5,560 nt of DNA from Cyanobacteriota bacterium (GTDB taxonomy: Bacteria > Cyanobacteriota > Cyanobacteriia > PCC-6307 > Cyanobiaceae): assembly GCA_947463165.1 (NCBI GenBank), contig CANHSW010000165.1:1-5560 (forward strand). The letters run 5' to 3'. Every line of letters begins with the position of its first letter. Positions within the stretch are counted from its first letter, which is position 1. Positions 1-5,066 of this stretch are shown piece after piece. A program made the translations under genes and the position numbers. A model generated the notes under the pieces. It did no database searches. It was not told the DNA's origin and saw nothing but the letters and a program-made list of their open reading frames with translations.

Positions 1-1173
1 AGCGAGCTGGCCACCCCCGGCCAGAGCAGCATCGACGACCTCTGCGCCGCCCATGGTTTTGATCCCAGCCAGCTGGTCAAGGTGCTGTTGTTGATCGCTC
101 GCTTTGGCCGGCAGCTGCAGCCGCTGCTGGTCTGCTTGCGCGGCGATCAACAACTCAACGAGGTGAAGCTCACCAATGCCGTCAGTGCCGCCTGCGCCCC
201 CCGCTACGGCCCGGTGCTGGAAATACAGCCGCTCACGGCCGCAACGCTCAAGGCCTGGGGGCTGCCCCATGGCCTGGGGGCGATCCCCTTCGGCTTCGTG
301 GGTCCGCACCTGGCTGATCACCTGCTGCTGGCTGACCAGGGGCCGGAGGGGCAGGTCGGTGCCGAGGGTATGCGTGTCGATGCTGGCGGCGCCGGTGCCC
401 TCCGGGATAACTCGCAGCCAGATTTGCAGTTGCTGCCCAGCTTTTTGCGGCTGGCCGATGCCACCGCCGCCGAGTTGGAGCGCTTTGTTTGCGGCGCCAA
501 TAGCGCCGACACCCACCTGGTGGGGGCCAGCTGGCAGCAGCTCTGCGCTTCAGCAGAGGGCGGCCCAGGGGCCCTGATGCCCCAGGTGCTGGACCTGCGC
601 GCCGCCCAGCCCGGCGATCGCTGTGTACACGATCCCAGCCAGCAATTGCAGGCGGCCCGGGGTATTGAGGTGGGCCACATCTTCCAGTTGGGCCGCAAGT
701 ATTCCCAGGCCCTCAATGCCAACTTCACCAACGAGGCCGGCAGCGATGAACCCCTGTGGATGGGCTGCTACGGCATCGGCGTCTCCCGCTTGGCCCAGGC
801 GGCGGTGGAGCAGCACCACGACGCCCAGGGCATCTGCTGGCCCCTGTCGATCGCGCCCTTTGAGTTGATCGTGGTGCCGGCCAACATCGCCGATGCGGTG
901 CAGGCCGAGCTGGCGGAGCGGCTCTACGGCGAACTGCAGGCCGCTGGCATCGAGGTGCTGCTCGACGACCGCGGTGAGCGGGCGGGGGTGAAGTTCAAGG
1001 ATGCCGACCTGCTGGGCATCCCCTGGCGCCTGGTGGTGGGCCGCGCCGCCGCCGAGGGGATCGTGGAGCTGGTGGAGCGGGCCACCGGCCACACCAGCCA
1101 GCTGCCGGCAGCGGAGATCAGCGCCACGCTGGTGCCCCGCATCCAGCAGCAGCGCTCGGGGCTGGCCCAGTAG
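1..1173 (+). CDS. proS: Prolyl-tRNA synthetase, bacterial type, C-terminal part (5' end outside window)
   Basis: Class II aminoacyl-tRNA synthetase that charges tRNA-Pro in the cytoplasm. The frame is open from base 1 to the TAG at 1171-1173 (390 codons), so the N-terminal catalytic half with motifs 1 and 2, roughly 250 residues by comparison with E. coli, lies upstream. The window opens in the INS editing domain: ATPGQSSIDDL (4-14), LVKVLLL with K27 aligning to the E. coli editing lysine K279, and VCGANSADTHLVG with H172 aligning to H369. Next come GIEVGHIFQLG (221-231), motif 3 GCYGIGVSR (255-263) and the anticodon-binding domain (about 286-380, with LLDDRGERAGVKFKDADL). The K27-H172 distance is about 55 residues longer than in E. 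coli, so the editing domain is enlarged. There is a 35-bp gap to psb27 on the same strand. Family assignment is very secure; the editing residues rest on alignment by eye. Confidence 0.97.
   Translation, partial: SELATPGQSSIDDLCAAHGFDPSQLVKVLLLIARFGRQLQPLLVCLRGDQQLNEVKLTNAVSAACAPRYGPVLEIQPLTAATLKAWGLPHGLGAIPFGFVGPHLADHLLLADQGPEGQVGAEGMRVDAGGAGALRDNSQPDLQLLPSFLRLADATAAELERFVCGANSADTHLVGASWQQLCASAEGGPGALMPQVLDLRAAQPGDRCVHDPSQQLQAARGIEVGHIFQLGRKYSQALNANFTNEAGSDEPLWMGCYGIGVSRLAQAAVEQHHDAQGICWPLSIAPFELIVVPANIADAVQAELAERLYGELQAAGIEVLLDDRGERAGVKFKDADLLGIPWRLVVGRAAAEGIVELVERATGHTSQLPAAEISATLVPRIQQQRSGLAQ
614..621. repeat. HIP1 octamer GCGATCGC inside proS
   Basis: A perfect copy of the palindrome GCGATCGC, the highly iterated palindrome abundant in many cyanobacterial genomes. 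It lies within the proS coding sequence and supports a cyanobacterial origin. A single copy has no known local function. Confidence 0.7.
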
Positions 1174-1208
1174 GCGCCACCTAGGATCCCGCCATCCGCA
1201 CCCCGCCC

Positions 1209-1685
1209 ATGGCCAGCCTGTTCTCGTCGTTCCAGCGGTGGGTATCTCGCTGGTTGAACGCTGGCATGGGCTCCCTTGGAGTAAGCAGCCCGGGCATGGG
1301 CCGGGCGGTGGTTGGCCTCTGCCTGGTGCTTTGCCTGGTGCTCAGCGGCTGCAGTGGCGCCAACACGGCGATGACCGGCAACTACGTGGAAGACACGGTG
1401 GCGGTGGCCAATTCGCTGCTCTCCACGATCTCCCTGGCTGCCAGCGATCCCGGCCGCTCCGAGGCTGAAACCGAGGCCCGCTCCTTGATCATGGACTACA
1501 TGGCCCGCTACCGCCCGCGCCAGGCGGTGAATGGCCTGGGCTCGTTCACCACCATGCAGACGGCGCTCAACTCCCTGGCCGGCCACTACACCAACTATCC
1601 CAACCGCCCCCTGCCCGATGCCCTGAAGGAGCGGATTGGCAAGGAGCTGAAAAAGGCTGAGACCAACGTGGTGCGCGGCGCCTGA
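1209..1685 (+). CDS. psb27: Psb27, photosystem II assembly/repair lipoprotein
   Basis: Lumenal lipoprotein that binds the CP43 side of immature photosystem II and keeps the site accessible for Mn-cluster assembly. From the ATG at 1209 it is 158 residues: a basic N-terminus, a hydrophobic stretch (AVVGLCLVLCLVL, 33-45) and the lipobox LSGC with lipidated C48. The mature part of about 111 residues carries family hallmarks: MTGNYVEDT, DYMARYRP, SFTTMQTALNSLAGHY, NRPLP and the terminal RGA, close to cyanobacterial Psb27. The 47-residue leader is long for a lipoprotein. In-frame ATGs at 1266 and 1296 would give leaders of 28 and 18 residues before the cysteine. Only the 1296 start has a purine-rich stretch upstream (GGAG, 1278-1281), and its 14-nt gap is wide. 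I kept the longest frame. It probably sits in the same transcript as proS, 35 bp upstream; no separate promoter is evident. Confidence 0.95.
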   Translation: MASLFSSFQRWVSRWLNAGMGSLGVSSPGMGRAVVGLCLVLCLVLSGCSGANTAMTGNYVEDTVAVANSLLSTISLAASDPGRSEAETEARSLIMDYMARYRPRQAVNGLGSFTTMQTALNSLAGHYTNYPNRPLPDALKERIGKELKKAETNVVRGA

Positions 1686-1711
1686 TCACCGGTTCGCTTC
1701 CGGCCCTGACA

Positions 1712-1734
1712 GCCCGTTTCTTTGACGAACGGGC
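1712..1734 (+). terminator. Possible stem-loop after psb27 (no T-tract)
   Basis: GCCCGTT (1712-1718) pairs with AACGGGC (1728-1734) as a perfect 7-bp stem, extendable by one T-G pair, leaving a 7-base loop. It lies 26 bases after the psb27 stop. No run of T follows, so it is not a canonical intrinsic terminator. Alternative pairings compete: CACCGG (1687-1692) with CCGGTG (1734-1739), and CGGCC (1701-1705) with GGCCG (1732-1736). It could be a weak terminator, a 3'-end stabiliser or a processing site. Confidence 0.35.
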
Positions 1735-1741
1735 CGGTGGT

Positions 1742-1756
1742 CTGAGAGGCTCTCAG
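1742..1756. promoter_or_regulatory. Perfect inverted repeat CTGAGAG-G-CTCTCAG upstream of purA
   Basis: Two perfect 7-base arms flank a single G, ending 29 bases before the GTG at 1786. As DNA this is a compact dyad of the kind bound by dimeric repressors. As RNA it can form CTGAGA/TCTCAG with a GGC loop, and the stem base can extend through T-G and G-T pairs at 1738-1741/1757-1760. The role is unknown; candidates are a purA operator, a 5'-leader hairpin, or the tail of the psb27 3' structure. No convincing -35/-10 pair was seen nearby. Confidence 0.4.
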
Positions 1757-1785
1757 GTTGTGCTCAGTAGCGGCTGCGGGCCGCG

Positions 1786-3105
1786 GTGTTCTTGGCCAAT
1801 GTTGTCGTCATCGGTGCACAGTGGGGCGACGAGGGGAAGGGCAAGATCACCGATCTGCTGAGCCGCTCCGCCGATGTGGTGGTGCGCTACCAGGGTGGTG
1901 TGAATGCCGGCCACACAATCGTGGTCGACAACAAGGTGCTCAAGCTGCACCTGATCCCCTCTGGAATTCTCTATCCAGACACCACCTGTCTGATCGGCTC
2001 TGGCACGGTGGTCGACCCGAAGGTGATGCTGACCGAGCTGGACATGCTGGCCGCCAATGGCATCGGCATTCAGGGTCTGCGGCTGGCCTCCACGGCCCAC
2101 GTGACCATGCCGTACCACCGGCTGCTCGACCTGGCCATGGAACAGCAGCGGGGCGATCGGCGCATCGGCACCACCGGCCGGGGCATCGGCCCCACCTACG
2201 CCGATAAGTCGCAACGCAACGGCATTCGCATCCTCGACATCCTCGATGAGGCGCTGCTGCGCGATCGCCTCGCCGGCCCGCTGGCCGAGAAGAACGAGAT
2301 TTTGCAAAAGCTCTACGGCCTCGAACCGCTGGATTTCGACAGCGTCGTGGCCGAATACATCGGCTACGGCCAGCGCCTGGCCCCCCACGTGGTGGACTGC
2401 ACCAGGGCCATCCATCAGGCCGCCCGGGCCCGCAAGAACATCTTGTTTGAGGGGGCCCAGGGCACCCTGCTCGATCTAGACCACGGCACCTACCCCTATG
2501 TCACCTCCTCCAATCCGGTGAGTGGCGGGGCCTGCATCGGCGCCGGCGTGGGCCCCACCCTGATCGATCGGGTGATCGGCGTGGCCAAGGCCTACACCAC
2601 CAGAGTTGGTGAGGGGCCCTTCCCCACCGAGTTGCAGGGCAGCCTCAACGACCATCTCTGCGACCGGGGTGGCGAGTTCGGTACCACCACAGGCCGCCGC
2701 CGCCGCTGCGGTTGGTTTGACGGCGTGATCGGTCGCTATGCGGTGCAGGTGAATGGTTTGGATTGCCTGGCGATCACCAAGCTCGACGTGCTCGATGAAC
2801 TCGATCAGATTCAGGTTTGCGTGGCCTATGAGCTAGACGGCCAGCGCATCGAGTACTTCCCTAGCAGCGCAGACGACTTTGCCCGCTGCAAGCCAATTTA
2901 TGAGGCATTGCCCGGCTGGCAGACCTCCACGGCCGATTGCCGTGCCCTCGAGGATTTACCCGCCACGGCGATGAGCTACCTGCGCTTCCTGGCCGATCTG
3001 ATGGAGGTGCCGATCGCGATCGTCTCCCTGGGGGCTGATCGGGATCAAACGATCGTGGTGGAAGACCCGATCCACGGCCCCAAACGGGCCCTGCTCAGCG
3101 TCTGA
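1786..3105 (+). CDS. purA: Adenylosuccinate synthetase
   Basis: Catalyses IMP + aspartate + GTP to adenylosuccinate, the first committed step from IMP to AMP, as a cytoplasmic dimer. From the GTG at 1786 it is 439 residues and full length. Visible motifs are the N-terminal GDEGKGK (14-20) with catalytic D14, NAGHTIV with catalytic H43, [14 protein letters not shown] (128-141), [17 protein letters not shown] (221-237), VGEGPFPTE (274-282), [13 protein letters not shown] (300-312), TKLDVLD (331-337) and [10 protein letters not shown] near the C-terminus. Cyanobacterial homologues usually begin MANVVVIG. Here that register is set by the TTG codon at 1792, so the true start may be TTG 1792 (437 residues) rather than GTG 1786. 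An in-frame TAG at 1768 limits upstream extension, and no clear Shine-Dalgarno sequence is seen for either start. It follows psb27 after 100 bp and precedes the kinase by 94 bp. The function is secure; only the start is in doubt. Confidence 0.98.
   Translation: MFLANVVVIGAQWGDEGKGKITDLLSRSADVVVRYQGGVNAGHTIVVDNKVLKLHLIPSGILYPDTTCLIGSGTVVDPKVMLTELDMLAANGIGIQGLRLASTAHVTMPYHRLLDLAMEQQRGDRRIGTTGRGIGPTYADKSQRNGIRILDILDEALLRDRLAGPLAEKNEILQKLYGLEPLDFDSVVAEYIGYGQRLAPHVVDCTRAIHQAARARKNILFEGAQGTLLDLDHGTYPYVTSSNPVSGGACIGAGVGPTLIDRVIGVAKAYTTRVGEGPFPTELQGSLNDHLCDRGGEFGTTTGRRRRCGWFDGVIGRYAVQVNGLDCLAITKLDVLDELDQIQVCVAYELDGQRIEYFPSSADDFARCKPIYEALPGWQTSTADCRALEDLPATAMSYLRFLADLMEVPIAIVSLGADRDQTIVVEDPIHGPKRALLSV
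2261..2268. repeat. HIP1 octamer GCGATCGC inside purA
   Basis: Second perfect HIP1 copy in the window, within purA codons. Near-matches also occur, for example CGATCGCGATCG at 3011-3022, also in purA. Two perfect copies in about 5.6 kb fit a cyanobacterium with a moderate HIP1 load. Confidence 0.7.
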
Positions 3106-3107
3106 GT

Positions 3108-3132
3108 GCCATCTGCCGCCAGCGCCATCTGC
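3108..3132. repeat. Short direct repeat GCCATCTGC x2 after purA
   Basis: GCCATCTGC occurs at 3108-3116 and again at 3124-3132, a 16-bp period starting just after the purA stop codon. The flanks are similar but not identical. It may be a small local duplication or a chance event; no function can be assigned. Confidence 0.3.
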
Positions 3133-3165
3133 TTAGCCGGCGTCGCCAGTCCGCCGAGGTAGCAG
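3129..3165 (+). other. Imperfect stem-loop between purA and the kinase gene
   Basis: CTGCT (3129-3133) pairs with AGCAG (3161-3165), and CGGCG (3138-3142) pairs with CGCCG (3152-3156). The two helices are separated by a symmetric 4x4 internal loop and closed by a 9-base loop. There is no T-tract afterwards. It could be a weak purA 3' structure, but GC-rich DNA makes such pairings common. The rest of this 94-bp gap shows no clear promoter or ribosome-binding site. Confidence 0.2.
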
Positions 3166-3199
3166 CCTGGCTCAGTAACCGTGATCTTCCGCTCCCTTC

Positions 3200-4207
3200 A
3201 TGACCAGCCCAGCTGAGAAGCGCTTTGATGTCGTTGGCATCGGCAACGCCATCGTTGATGTACTGGTGCAGGCCGACGAGGGCTTCCTGCACGAGCATGG
3301 CCTCCATAAGGGCACCATGGCCCTGGTGGATGAGCGGCAAGCCGAGCTGCTTTACGCCAGCGTTGGCCCCGGCTTGGAGACCTCCGGCGGTTCGGCTGCC
3401 AATACCTTGGCCGGCATCGCCCAATTGGGTGGTAGGGCTGGATTTATTGGCCGCGTTCGCGATGACCAGCTGGGGGCCATCTTTGCCCATGACATTCGCT
3501 CGGTGGGTGCCCGCTTTGATACCCCCGCCGCCAGCAGTGGGCCCAGCACGGCCCGCTGTTTGATCCTGGTGACCCCCGATGCCCAGCGCACCATGTGCAC
3601 CTACCTGGGGGCCTCGGTGGGGTTGGATCCGGCCGATCTGGATCTGGATTTGGTGGCCCAGGCAAAACTTCTCTATTTGGAGGGCTATCTCTGGGATAGC
3701 GAAGCCGCCAAGCGGGCCTTCATCGCCGCCGCTGAGGTGGCCCGCGCCCATGGCGGCGAGGTGGCGTTGAGTCTCTCGGATGCCTTCTGCGTGGAACGCC
3801 ACCGCGACAGCTTCCAGGAGCTGGTGGATGGCCACGTGGACATCCTGTTTGCCAACGAGACGGAGATATGTTCGCTATATCAAACCGACAGCTTTGAAGC
3901 GGCGCTTACCCAGGTGCGCGGTCGCTGCCGCATCGCAGCGCTCACCCGCAGTGAGCAGGGCTCTTTAATTCTTTGTGGCGACCAGACGATCAGCATCGCC
4001 GCCGTGCGGCTGGGGGAGCTGGTAGATACCACCGGGGCCGGCGATCTCTATGCGGCCGGTTTTTTACACGCCTATACCCAGGGGCAGGATTTGGCCCGCT
4101 GCGGTGAACTCGGCTCCCTCTGTGCCGGCCAGGTGGTTACCCAACTGGGCCCGCGGCCCCAACAGTCCTTGCGGGAGCTGGTGGCCTCTCACCACCAGGC
4201 CGCCTAG
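3200..4207 (+). CDS. PfkB-family kinase, adenosine kinase-like
   Basis: Ribokinase/PfkB-fold kinase of 335 residues, a normal length, predicted to be cytoplasmic. The N-terminal GNAIVDVLV (15-23) and SGGSAANT (62-69) form the substrate-binding signature. YLGAS (135-139) resembles the adenosine-kinase-like subgroup. ANETE (218-222) supplies the NxxE motif that positions Mg and phosphate. DTTGAGD (276-282) is the second PfkB signature, with catalytic base D282 and the anion hole in GAG. All catalytic elements are intact. The likely reaction is adenosine + ATP to AMP + ADP, but substrate choice in this family cannot be settled by motifs; a ribokinase-like or other nucleoside/sugar kinase is possible. 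Lying 94 bp downstream of purA on the same strand fits a role in AMP supply, though that is inference. No clear Shine-Dalgarno sequence precedes the ATG. Its TAG overlaps the cobK stop on the other strand. Confidence 0.9.
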   Translation: MTSPAEKRFDVVGIGNAIVDVLVQADEGFLHEHGLHKGTMALVDERQAELLYASVGPGLETSGGSAANTLAGIAQLGGRAGFIGRVRDDQLGAIFAHDIRSVGARFDTPAASSGPSTARCLILVTPDAQRTMCTYLGASVGLDPADLDLDLVAQAKLLYLEGYLWDSEAAKRAFIAAAEVARAHGGEVALSLSDAFCVERHRDSFQELVDGHVDILFANETEICSLYQTDSFEAALTQVRGRCRIAALTRSEQGSLILCGDQTISIAAVRLGELVDTTGAGDLYAAGFLHAYTQGQDLARCGELGSLCAGQVVTQLGPRPQQSLRELVASHHQAA

Positions 4208-4209
4208 GC
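4202..4209. other. Palindrome GCCTAGGC carrying both convergent stop codons
   Basis: The kinase stop TAG reads at 4205-4207 on the plus strand, and the cobK stop TAG reads at 4206-4204 on the minus strand. The two reading frames therefore share the tetranucleotide CTAG (4204-4207), inside an 8-base palindrome. There is no intergenic space in which a conventional terminator could sit. Confidence 0.9.
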
Positions 4210-5034
4210 CCCCGGCAGCTGCGCCAGCAGCTGCCCGCGCAGCTGCTCAAGTTGGGCGAGCAGTTCGGCCTCTGCCAGGCCCGTCATCCCCGCTGGATCG
4301 GTGGGCCGCTGCAGCAGCAGCAGTTCGCAGCCCTGGCTGGCCGCCAGCTGACGCCAGAGAGTTTCGGTGATGCCGCCCGATTGGCGGCAGAGGATCGCAT
4401 CGATGCGCCAGCGGCGCAGCAGGGCGGCCAGTAGCGCCGCTTCGCCGCTGCCACCGGGCCTGAGGGGGGCCAGCCGCTGGGGCGCGATCCCCGCCGCCAT
4501 CGCCCGCTGCAGCGCCTCGGGGTTTGGCAGCAGCCTGGCGTGGTGCAGGGCTCCGGGGCTGAGGGCCACCGCCTCGGCCAGTTGGCGGGCGCCAATCGCC
4601 AGCAGCAGCCGTTGGCCGGCCAGGCGGTGGTGGGCCAGAGCCTTCAAATTCACCAGCAGTCGATCGGCTGGGCTGCTGAGCAGGGGCCGCACCAGCCGCA
4701 ACAGCAGCGGCTGGGCTTTCTGTTGCAGTGCTGCAGTTAGTTGGTGACTGATCTGGCTGGCAAAGGGATGGCTGGCATCCACCACGGCGGCATAGGGCTG
4801 GCCCTCCAGCGCCGCCGCCGCCAACCGCTGGCGGATGGCCTCGCTACCGGCCAGGGCACCTACCAGCAGGCGCTGGCGCCGATGGGCGCGATAGGCAAGG
4901 CTGGCCGCCTCGCTAACCACGCTCACCTCCAACCGCCAACCCCGCTCCAGTAGCTGGCTGGCAAGTCGCGGGCCCTCGCCGGTGCCGGCAATCAGCCACA
5001 GCCGCAATCGCTGGCGCCCGGCGGGGTCGTGCAT
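4204..5034 (-). CDS. cobK: Precorrin-6A reductase (CobK/CbiJ family)
   Basis: NAD(P)H-dependent reductase that converts (cobalt-)precorrin-6A to the dihydro form during corrin-ring synthesis for cobamides. From the ATG at 5034 it is 276 residues. Family motifs in order are WLIAGTGEGPRLA (nucleotide-binding GTGEGP, 17-22), VVDASHPFA (84-92), LRLVRP (112-117), IGARQL (147-152), RLLPNPE (167-173), LCRQSGGITET (215-225) and LLLLQRP (238-244). The C-terminus is a Leu/Gln-rich tail with QLRG-QLLA-QLPG repeats. The frame stays open upstream to an ATG at 5142, but that adds 36 Pro/Ala-rich residues unlike the family and would overlap ssb by 76 bp, so I chose 5034. Cyanobacteria generally use the cobalt-early route, so CbiJ may be the more apt name. 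No other corrin gene is in view. Its 3' end meets the kinase gene head-on, and its 5' end diverges from ssb. Confidence 0.93.
   Translation of the reverse strand: MHDPAGRQRLRLWLIAGTGEGPRLASQLLERGWRLEVSVVSEAASLAYRAHRRQRLLVGALAGSEAIRQRLAAAALEGQPYAAVVDASHPFASQISHQLTAALQQKAQPLLLRLVRPLLSSPADRLLVNLKALAHHRLAGQRLLLAIGARQLAEAVALSPGALHHARLLPNPEALQRAMAAGIAPQRLAPLRPGGSGEAALLAALLRRWRIDAILCRQSGGITETLWRQLAASQGCELLLLQRPTDPAGMTGLAEAELLAQLEQLRGQLLAQLPGA
4214..4235. terminator. Strong stem-loop just downstream of the kinase stop, inside cobK 3' end
   Basis: GGCAGCTGC (4214-4222) pairs perfectly with GCAGCTGCC (4227-4235), a 9-bp GC-rich stem with the 4-base loop GCCA. It starts 7 bases after the kinase TAG and lies in the last codons of cobK on the other strand. 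No T-tract follows on either strand. Position and strength suggest a 3'-end structure for the kinase transcript, perhaps acting as a weak or factor-assisted terminator. It may equally be a by-product of the codon repeat in cobK. Confidence 0.4.
4215..4246. repeat. Three copies of palindrome GCAGCTGC at exact 12-bp period
   Basis: GCAGCTGC occurs at 4215-4222, 4227-4234 and 4239-4246, separated each time by 4 bases. Read as cobK codons on the minus strand it encodes a 4-residue repeat, QLRG-QLLA-QLPG, at the C-terminus. Any two copies can pair with each other, so alternative hairpins are possible. Likely origin is local codon duplication or slippage in a Gln/Leu-rich tail. Confidence 0.85.
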
Positions 5035-5040
5035 CAGGAT

Positions 5041-5065
5041 GGGGGGAGGGATTGCAGGAGCGGGG
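5041..5065 (+). promoter_or_regulatory. G-rich block between the divergent cobK and ssb starts
   Basis: G-tracts of 6, 3, 2 and 4 bases (5041-5046, 5048-5050, 5057-5058, 5062-5065) occupy most of the 32 bp between the two start codons. On the plus strand this could permit a two-tetrad or bulged G-quadruplex that would include the ssb ribosome-binding site. No -10/-35 pair fits in the gap, so promoters for both genes must lie within the opposite coding region. The structure is a possibility only. Confidence 0.3.
5056..5060 (+). promoter_or_regulatory. Shine-Dalgarno sequence AGGAG for ssb
   Basis: AGGAG lies 6 bases before the GTG at 5067, an ideal spacing. It fixes the ssb start at GTG 5067. 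It is the clearest ribosome-binding site in the window; the other starts here have none that is convincing. Confidence 0.8.
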
Positions 5066-5066
5066 C

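Noticed and set aside
550..1586. Long minus-strand open frames (550-1092, 924-1586) opposite proS and psb27
   Set aside because: They lie opposite strongly conserved coding sequence, show no recognisable motif, and are typical of antisense frames in GC-rich genes.
1753..2415. 220-residue minus-strand open frame opposite purA
   Set aside because: It is His/Gly/Val-rich, as expected from the antisense of codons with G or C at the third position, and purA on the plus strand is certain.
3106..3199. Possible promoter or riboswitch between purA and the kinase
   Set aside because: No -10/-35 pair, no conserved aptamer core and no ribosome-binding site could be identified; only a weak imperfect stem-loop and a short direct repeat are present.
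3095..3835. 246-residue minus-strand open frame opposite the kinase gene
   Set aside because: It is a shadow of the kinase, whose motifs are all intact on the plus strand; no family resemblance was seen.
4312..4323. CAG x4 run resembling a microsatellite
   Set aside because: It is simply CTG leucine codons on the minus strand encoding LLLL in the conserved LLLLQRP segment of CobK.
4252..4953. Plus-strand open frames opposite cobK
   Set aside because: They are low-complexity Gln/Ala/Arg-rich shadows of cobK codons without start signals.
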